A stretch of 9,992 nucleotides of DNA, taken from assembly GCA_937885815.1 (NCBI GenBank), contig CALABM010000002.1:1-9992 (forward strand), given 5' to 3'. Position numbers and translations under genes: made by a program. Shown one piece after another: positions 6,621 to 9,992 of the stretch. Source of the stretch: an uncultured Verrucomicrobiales bacterium (lineage in GTDB: Bacteria > Verrucomicrobiota > Verrucomicrobiia > Verrucomicrobiales > Akkermansiaceae). Every line of letters starts with the position of its first letter. The first letter of the stretch is position 1. The notes beneath the pieces are model-generated. The model was not told where the DNA came from. It was given only the letters and a program-made list of their open reading frames with translations, and did no database searches.

Positions 6621-6669
6621 GGAGAAATCAGCTAGTTCTCACGAGGTAATAAGGAACAGCTAAATCTCT
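6621..6669 (+). promoter_or_regulatory. Long imperfect stem or alternative hairpins in the rpsL leader
   Basis: Three nested helices can form: GAGA (6622-6625) with TCTC (6665-6668), AGCT (6630-6633) with AGCT (6658-6661), and GTTC (6635-6638) with GAAC (6654-6657). A shorter alternative, GAGAA (6622-6626) with TTCTC (6636-6640), uses some of the same bases, so the two folds exclude each other. This could be a switch or an autoregulatory site for an operon protein such as S7, but pairing alone does not prove it. Confidence 0.3.
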
Positions 6670-6704
6670 CTAAGCCCCTGACAAACAATAAACTAATAGG
6701 AAAC

Positions 6705-7106
6705 ATGCCGACCATTAATCAGCTCGTCCGCAAAGGACGAATCGTACCGGAAGAGAAGTCGAAGTCTCGCGCTCTTCATAGCTGTCCGCAGCGTCGTGGC
6801 GTCTGCCTTCAGGTGATGACTCGTACGCCCAAGAAGCCGAACTCCGCTCTTCGTAAAGTAGCTAAAGTGCGCCTTACCAATGGCGAAGAAGTTATCGCCT
6901 ACATTGGCGGTGAGGGTCACAACCTGCAGGAGCACTCCATCGTGCTTGTGCGTGGTGGCCGTGTGAAGGACCTTCCCGGTGTCCGTTATCACATCGTCCG
7001 TGGCGCTCTGGACTGCCTTGGCGTTGACAAGCGCCGTCGTGGCCGTTCTAAGTATGGTGCCAAGCGCCCCAAGGCCGGTGCCGCAGCTCCCGCTAAGAAG
7101 AAGTAA
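6705..7106 (+). CDS. rpsL: 30S ribosomal protein S12
   Basis: S12 sits at the decoding centre of the 30S subunit and helps tRNA selection and translocation. The 133-residue product keeps the family core: NQLVRKGR at 5-12, CPQRRGVC at 27-34, TPKKPNSALRKV at 41-52, YIGGEGHNLQEHS at 66-78, and GGRVKDLPGVRYH at 84-96. Lys43 and Lys88, the classic streptomycin-resistance positions, are the wild-type lysines. Asp89, the residue beta-methylthiolated by RimO in other bacteria, is present. The C-terminal tail (AGAAAPAKKK) extends about nine residues beyond E. coli S12. AGGA lies only three bases before the ATG, a poor Shine-Dalgarno spacing. This is the first gene of the operon, 28 nt before rpsG. Confidence 0.99.
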   Translation: MPTINQLVRKGRIVPEEKSKSRALHSCPQRRGVCLQVMTRTPKKPNSALRKVAKVRLTNGEEVIAYIGGEGHNLQEHSIVLVRGGRVKDLPGVRYHIVRGALDCLGVDKRRRGRSKYGAKRPKAGAAAPAKKK

Positions 7107-7134
7107 CCCCCTGAACCTTTAAGAATAAACTATT

Positions 7135-7608
7135 ATGGCTCGTCGTAAACGCGTCTATAAGAAGATTGAACGTCGTGACTCCCGTTACGATTCCGTGCTC
7201 GTAGGCCGCCTCATTGGTAAGGTGATGCTTGACGGTAAGCGTGCTCTGGCTGAGCGCATCGTGTACAAGGCTATTGATCTGGCCAACGAAGGTACCGATA
7301 CCGTAAGCCCCCTGGAGGTGCTGACCCGCGCCATCGAGAATGCTAAGCCCCGCGTAGAGGTGAAGAGCCGCCGCGTGGGTGGTGCTACATATCAGGTGCC
7401 GCTTGAGGTTGCTCCCGATCGTTCCGAGGCCCTCGCTATGCGCTGGATTATCAACTACGCCCGCAACCGCAAGGGTATCCCCATGGCTAAGGCTCTCGCT
7501 AACGAGATTAAGGAAGCCGCTGCCAATCAGGGTGCTGCCGTGCGCAAGCGCGATGACGTACACAAGATGGCTCAGGCCAACCGCGCCTTTGCTCACTTCC
7601 GCTGGTAA
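7135..7608 (+). CDS. rpsG: 30S ribosomal protein S7
   Basis: S7 nucleates assembly of the 30S head and contacts the E-site tRNA and mRNA exit path. The 157-residue length is typical. Family signatures are clear: VGRLIGKVMLDGKRALAE in the N-terminal third, then EVKSRRVGGATYQVP, ALAMRWI in the middle, and KRDDVHKMAQANRAFAHFRW to the end. In E. coli, S7 represses its operon by binding the rpsL-rpsG intercistronic region. Here that gap is only 28 nt and A-rich with no evident hairpin, so such an operator, if used, would have to lie elsewhere, for example in the rpsL leader. No Shine-Dalgarno precedes the ATG. Confidence 0.99.
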   Translation: MARRKRVYKKIERRDSRYDSVLVGRLIGKVMLDGKRALAERIVYKAIDLANEGTDTVSPLEVLTRAIENAKPRVEVKSRRVGGATYQVPLEVAPDRSEALAMRWIINYARNRKGIPMAKALANEIKEAAANQGAAVRKRDDVHKMAQANRAFAHFRW

Positions 7609-7671
7609 TCACACCGCGGAGTTTTCTCGTAATCTCTGAAAATCAAAACATTCATATTACTTATTTAATTT

Positions 7672-9852
7672 ATGGCTAGTGTTAGCAGTCCTGACCGCAA
7701 GGCCCCGCTTGAGCGCTACCGCAACTTCGGTATCGCTGCCCACATCGACGGCGGCAAAACCACGCTTTCCGAACGCATCCTTTTCTACACCGGCATGATC
7801 CACAAGATCGGCGAGACCCACGAGGGTTCTGCGACGACCGACTGGATGGAACAGGAACAGGAACGCGGTATTACCATTACCTCCGCTGCCGTTACTACAA
7901 ACTGGAAACAATTACCTGCCGAAGGCTGCTGCAAGCTTTTCGAGAACGAGAACTTCCAGCTCAACGTTATTGATACCCCCGGCCACGTGGACTTCACCGC
8001 TGAGGTGGAGCGCTCCCTGCGCGTGCTGGACGGCGCTATCGTGGTGTTCTGCGGTGTGGCCGGCGTACAGCCCCAGACCCAGACCGTATGGCGTCAGGCC
8101 AACAAGTACGAAGTGCCCCGTATCTGCTTCGTGAACAAGATGGACCGTATCGGTGCCAACTTCAATAACGTTCTTAACGACATCAAGACCAAGCTCGGCG
8201 CCAACGCTGCTGCCGTTCTCATCCCCATCGGTGCTGAGGACCAGCTCTGCGGTCAGATCGACGTGGTAAACCAGAAGGCTATCTTCTACAGCGACTCCGA
8301 CCGCATGGGCTCCACCTACGAGGTGAAGGAGCTTGAGGGCGAGCTGAAGGAGATTGGTGAAGCTGCTCTTGAGGAGCTCAAGGGCGCTGTGGCTGACGTG
8401 GACGACGAGCTCGCCGAGCTCTTCCTCATGGAGGAACCCATCGATGCCCCCACCCTGAAGGCCGCTATCCGCCGCGCTTGCATCGCTAACAAGTTCATCC
8501 CCGTGACCGGCGGTTCCGCCTTCAAGAACAAGGGTGTTCAGGGCCTGCTTGACGCTGTGGTTGACTACCTGCCCTCTCCCCTTGAGGCCAAGCTTGCCAC
8601 CGTTACCGGCACCGTTCCCACCGGTCTTGACGAGAATGGCTACGAGACCTTCGACACCCTTGACATCATCCCCTCCGATGCTGACAAGCCCGTTGCCCTT
8701 GCCTTCAAGCTCTGGGCTGACAAGTTTGTGGGTTCCCTCGTATTCATCCGCGTGTACACCGGCGTTATCCGCAAGGGCGACACCGTTTACAACCCCCGTA
8801 CCCGTAAGCGTGAGCGCGTAGGCCGTCTCCTCCAGATTCAGGCTAACGTACACACCGACGTGAACGAGGTATACTCCGGCGATATCGCCGCTATCGTGGG
8901 TCTGAAGAACGCCACCACCGGTGACACCCTCGCCGCTGATGACTTCGACTACACCCTCGAGCCCCCCACCTTCCCGGACACCGTTATCTCCATGGCCGTG
9001 GAGCCCCTTACCAAGGCCGACCAGGAGAAGATGTCCAACGCTCTCCAGCGCCTCTCTGCTGAGGATCCCACCTTCCGCGTGAAGACCGATGAAGAGACCG
9101 GCCAGACCATCATCGCCGGCATGGGTGAGCTTCACCTGGACATCATCGTGGACCGCCTTAAGCGCGAGTTCAAGGTGGAGGCCAACACCGGTAAGCCCCA
9201 GATCGCCTACCGCGAAACCATCACCAAGTCCGCTGACCGCGTACAGGGCAAGCTCGTGAAGCAGTCCGGTGGTCGTGGTCAGTACGGTGACGTGGTTATC
9301 GCCATGCGCCCCGGCGAGCGTGGCACCGGCCTGAAGATTGCCAACAAGATTGTTGGTGGCGCCATTCCCAAGGAGTACATGAACGCCGTGTACGCCGGTC
9401 TGAATGAAGCCATGAACTCCGGCTCCGTAGCCGGTTACCCCGTGGAAGACGTGGAGGTAGACGTGATTGACGGCTCCTACCACGAAGTGGACTCCAACGA
9501 AAACGCCTTCAAGATGGCTGCTATCTTCGCTATGAAGAACGCCTTCGCCAAGTGCGCCCCCGTACTTCTGGAGCCCATCATGGCTGTGGAAGTCGTGACT
9601 CCCGCCGAGAACCAGGGTGATATCATGGGCGACCTTAACCGCCGCCGCGCTCTGGTGAAGAACATGGAGCACAAGGGTGCTGAGTGCGTACTTACCGCTG
9701 ATGTCCCTCTGGCTGAAATGTTCGGCTACTCCACCGACATCCGTACCCTCTCCAAGGGTCTTGCCTCTTACTCCATGGAGCCCTCCCACTTCGAACAAGT
9801 ACCCCAGAACCTTGTCAACGACATCGTCAAGGCTCGCGGTGGTAACAAATAA
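7672..9852 (+). CDS. fusA: Elongation factor G
   Basis: EF-G is the GTPase that moves tRNAs and mRNA through the ribosome and, with RRF, recycles ribosomes. The 726-residue product has the GTPase domain in order: G1 AHIDGGKTT (23-31), switch I with EQERGITI (62-69), G3 DTPGH (101-105, with catalytic H105), G4 NKMD (155-158), and G5 at S282-A283 within GGSAFKNKG. Domains II-V follow, including SGGRGQYGDV in domain IV and the domain IV tip motif YHEVDSNENAFK. Two oddities are visible. The G1 loop has Gly27 where EF-G usually has Ala (HIDAGKTT). The segment between W78 and IDTPG is 21 residues, against 14 in E. coli. The N-terminus is a few residues longer than E. coli's. Codon use is strongly biased, as expected for high expression. 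The 63-nt gap after rpsG is AT-rich near the start codon and has no Shine-Dalgarno. Confidence 0.99.
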   Translation: MASVSSPDRKAPLERYRNFGIAAHIDGGKTTLSERILFYTGMIHKIGETHEGSATTDWMEQEQERGITITSAAVTTNWKQLPAEGCCKLFENENFQLNVIDTPGHVDFTAEVERSLRVLDGAIVVFCGVAGVQPQTQTVWRQANKYEVPRICFVNKMDRIGANFNNVLNDIKTKLGANAAAVLIPIGAEDQLCGQIDVVNQKAIFYSDSDRMGSTYEVKELEGELKEIGEAALEELKGAVADVDDELAELFLMEEPIDAPTLKAAIRRACIANKFIPVTGGSAFKNKGVQGLLDAVVDYLPSPLEAKLATVTGTVPTGLDENGYETFDTLDIIPSDADKPVALAFKLWADKFVGSLVFIRVYTGVIRKGDTVYNPRTRKRERVGRLLQIQANVHTDVNEVYSGDIAAIVGLKNATTGDTLAADDFDYTLEPPTFPDTVISMAVEPLTKADQEKMSNALQRLSAEDPTFRVKTDEETGQTIIAGMGELHLDIIVDRLKREFKVEANTGKPQIAYRETITKSADRVQGKLVKQSGGRGQYGDVVIAMRPGERGTGLKIANKIVGGAIPKEYMNAVYAGLNEAMNSGSVAGYPVEDVEVDVIDGSYHEVDSNENAFKMAAIFAMKNAFAKCAPVLLEPIMAVEVVTPAENQGDIMGDLNRRRALVKNMEHKGAECVLTADVPLAEMFGYSTDIRTLSKGLASYSMEPSHFEQVPQNLVNDIVKARGGNK

Positions 9853-9890
9853 ACCAACTGAATTACTAACCTAAACATAACCGCACGTTC

Positions 9891-9992
9891 ATGCAAAGTC
9901 CCAAAATCCGCATTCGTCTCCGTGCTTTTGATAGCCGCGCTATCGACCGCTCCGCATCTGAGATCGTCGAGACCGCCAAGCGCACGGGCGCC
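9891..9992 (+). CDS. rpsJ: 30S ribosomal protein S10, N-terminal 34 residues (partial)
   Basis: Translation from ATG 9891 gives MQSPKIRIRLRAFDSRAIDR and then SASEIVETAKRTGA, running open to the window edge. This is the start of S10 (KIRIRLRAFD, IVETAKRTGA), a 30S head protein also known as the antitermination factor NusE. It begins 38 nt after fusA, with no tuf gene between and no terminator seen in the gap, so it is probably transcribed with fusA. No Shine-Dalgarno is visible upstream. Confidence 0.96.
   Translation, partial: MQSPKIRIRLRAFDSRAIDRSASEIVETAKRTGA

Noticed and set aside
7093..7596. 167-codon minus-strand open frame opposite rpsG
   Set aside because: It is antisense to ribosomal protein S7 and has no promoter or recognisable product.
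7912..9798. 628-codon open reading frame antisense to fusA
   Set aside because: It comes from the strong codon bias of fusA, which removes stops from the opposite frame. The product is low-complexity (rich in G, H, V, L) and matches no family, while the sense strand is unmistakable EF-G.

Overview
The window looks like a chromosomal segment from a verrucomicrobial bacterium of the PVC superphylum, probably a relative of Akkermansia. Two things support this. The 1259-residue pilin-like protein resembles the 'Verru_Chthon cassette protein A' family of Verrucomicrobia, and the order rpsL-rpsG-fusA-rpsJ without tuf is also, from memory, that of Chlamydia. The genus is inference; no rRNA is present.

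Layout. Positions 1-1532 (minus strand) hold the first ~510 codons of dnaE, the replicative DNA polymerase III alpha subunit, with the rest running off the left edge. A 147-150 bp divergent promoter region separates it from a plus-strand pair: a secreted chagasin-type (I42) cysteine-protease inhibitor and, 9 nt later, a 97-residue protein I do not recognise. The pair ends at a clear intrinsic terminator (2393-2428). After a promoter at 2513-2540 comes a single very large gene (2564-6343) for an envelope protein with a prepilin-like N-terminus. A strong GC hairpin (6381-6412) follows it.

A 361-bp non-coding region (6344-6704) then precedes the translation operon. It holds helically phased A-tracts, a promoter, and a ~137-nt leader with potential secondary structure. 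The operon runs rpsL (S12), rpsG (S7), fusA (EF-G) and the start of rpsJ (S10), which continues past the right edge. S12 and S7 are 30S subunit proteins, EF-G drives translocation, and S10 normally begins the next large ribosomal-protein cluster.

The window is mostly housekeeping. I saw no mobile element, CRISPR array, tRNA or defence system. The points most worth a second look are the stand-alone giant pilin-like protein, the promoters that abut the dnaE and inhibitor start codons (predicted leaderless or nearly so), the general lack of Shine-Dalgarno sequences, and the phased A-tracts and structured leader in front of rpsL.
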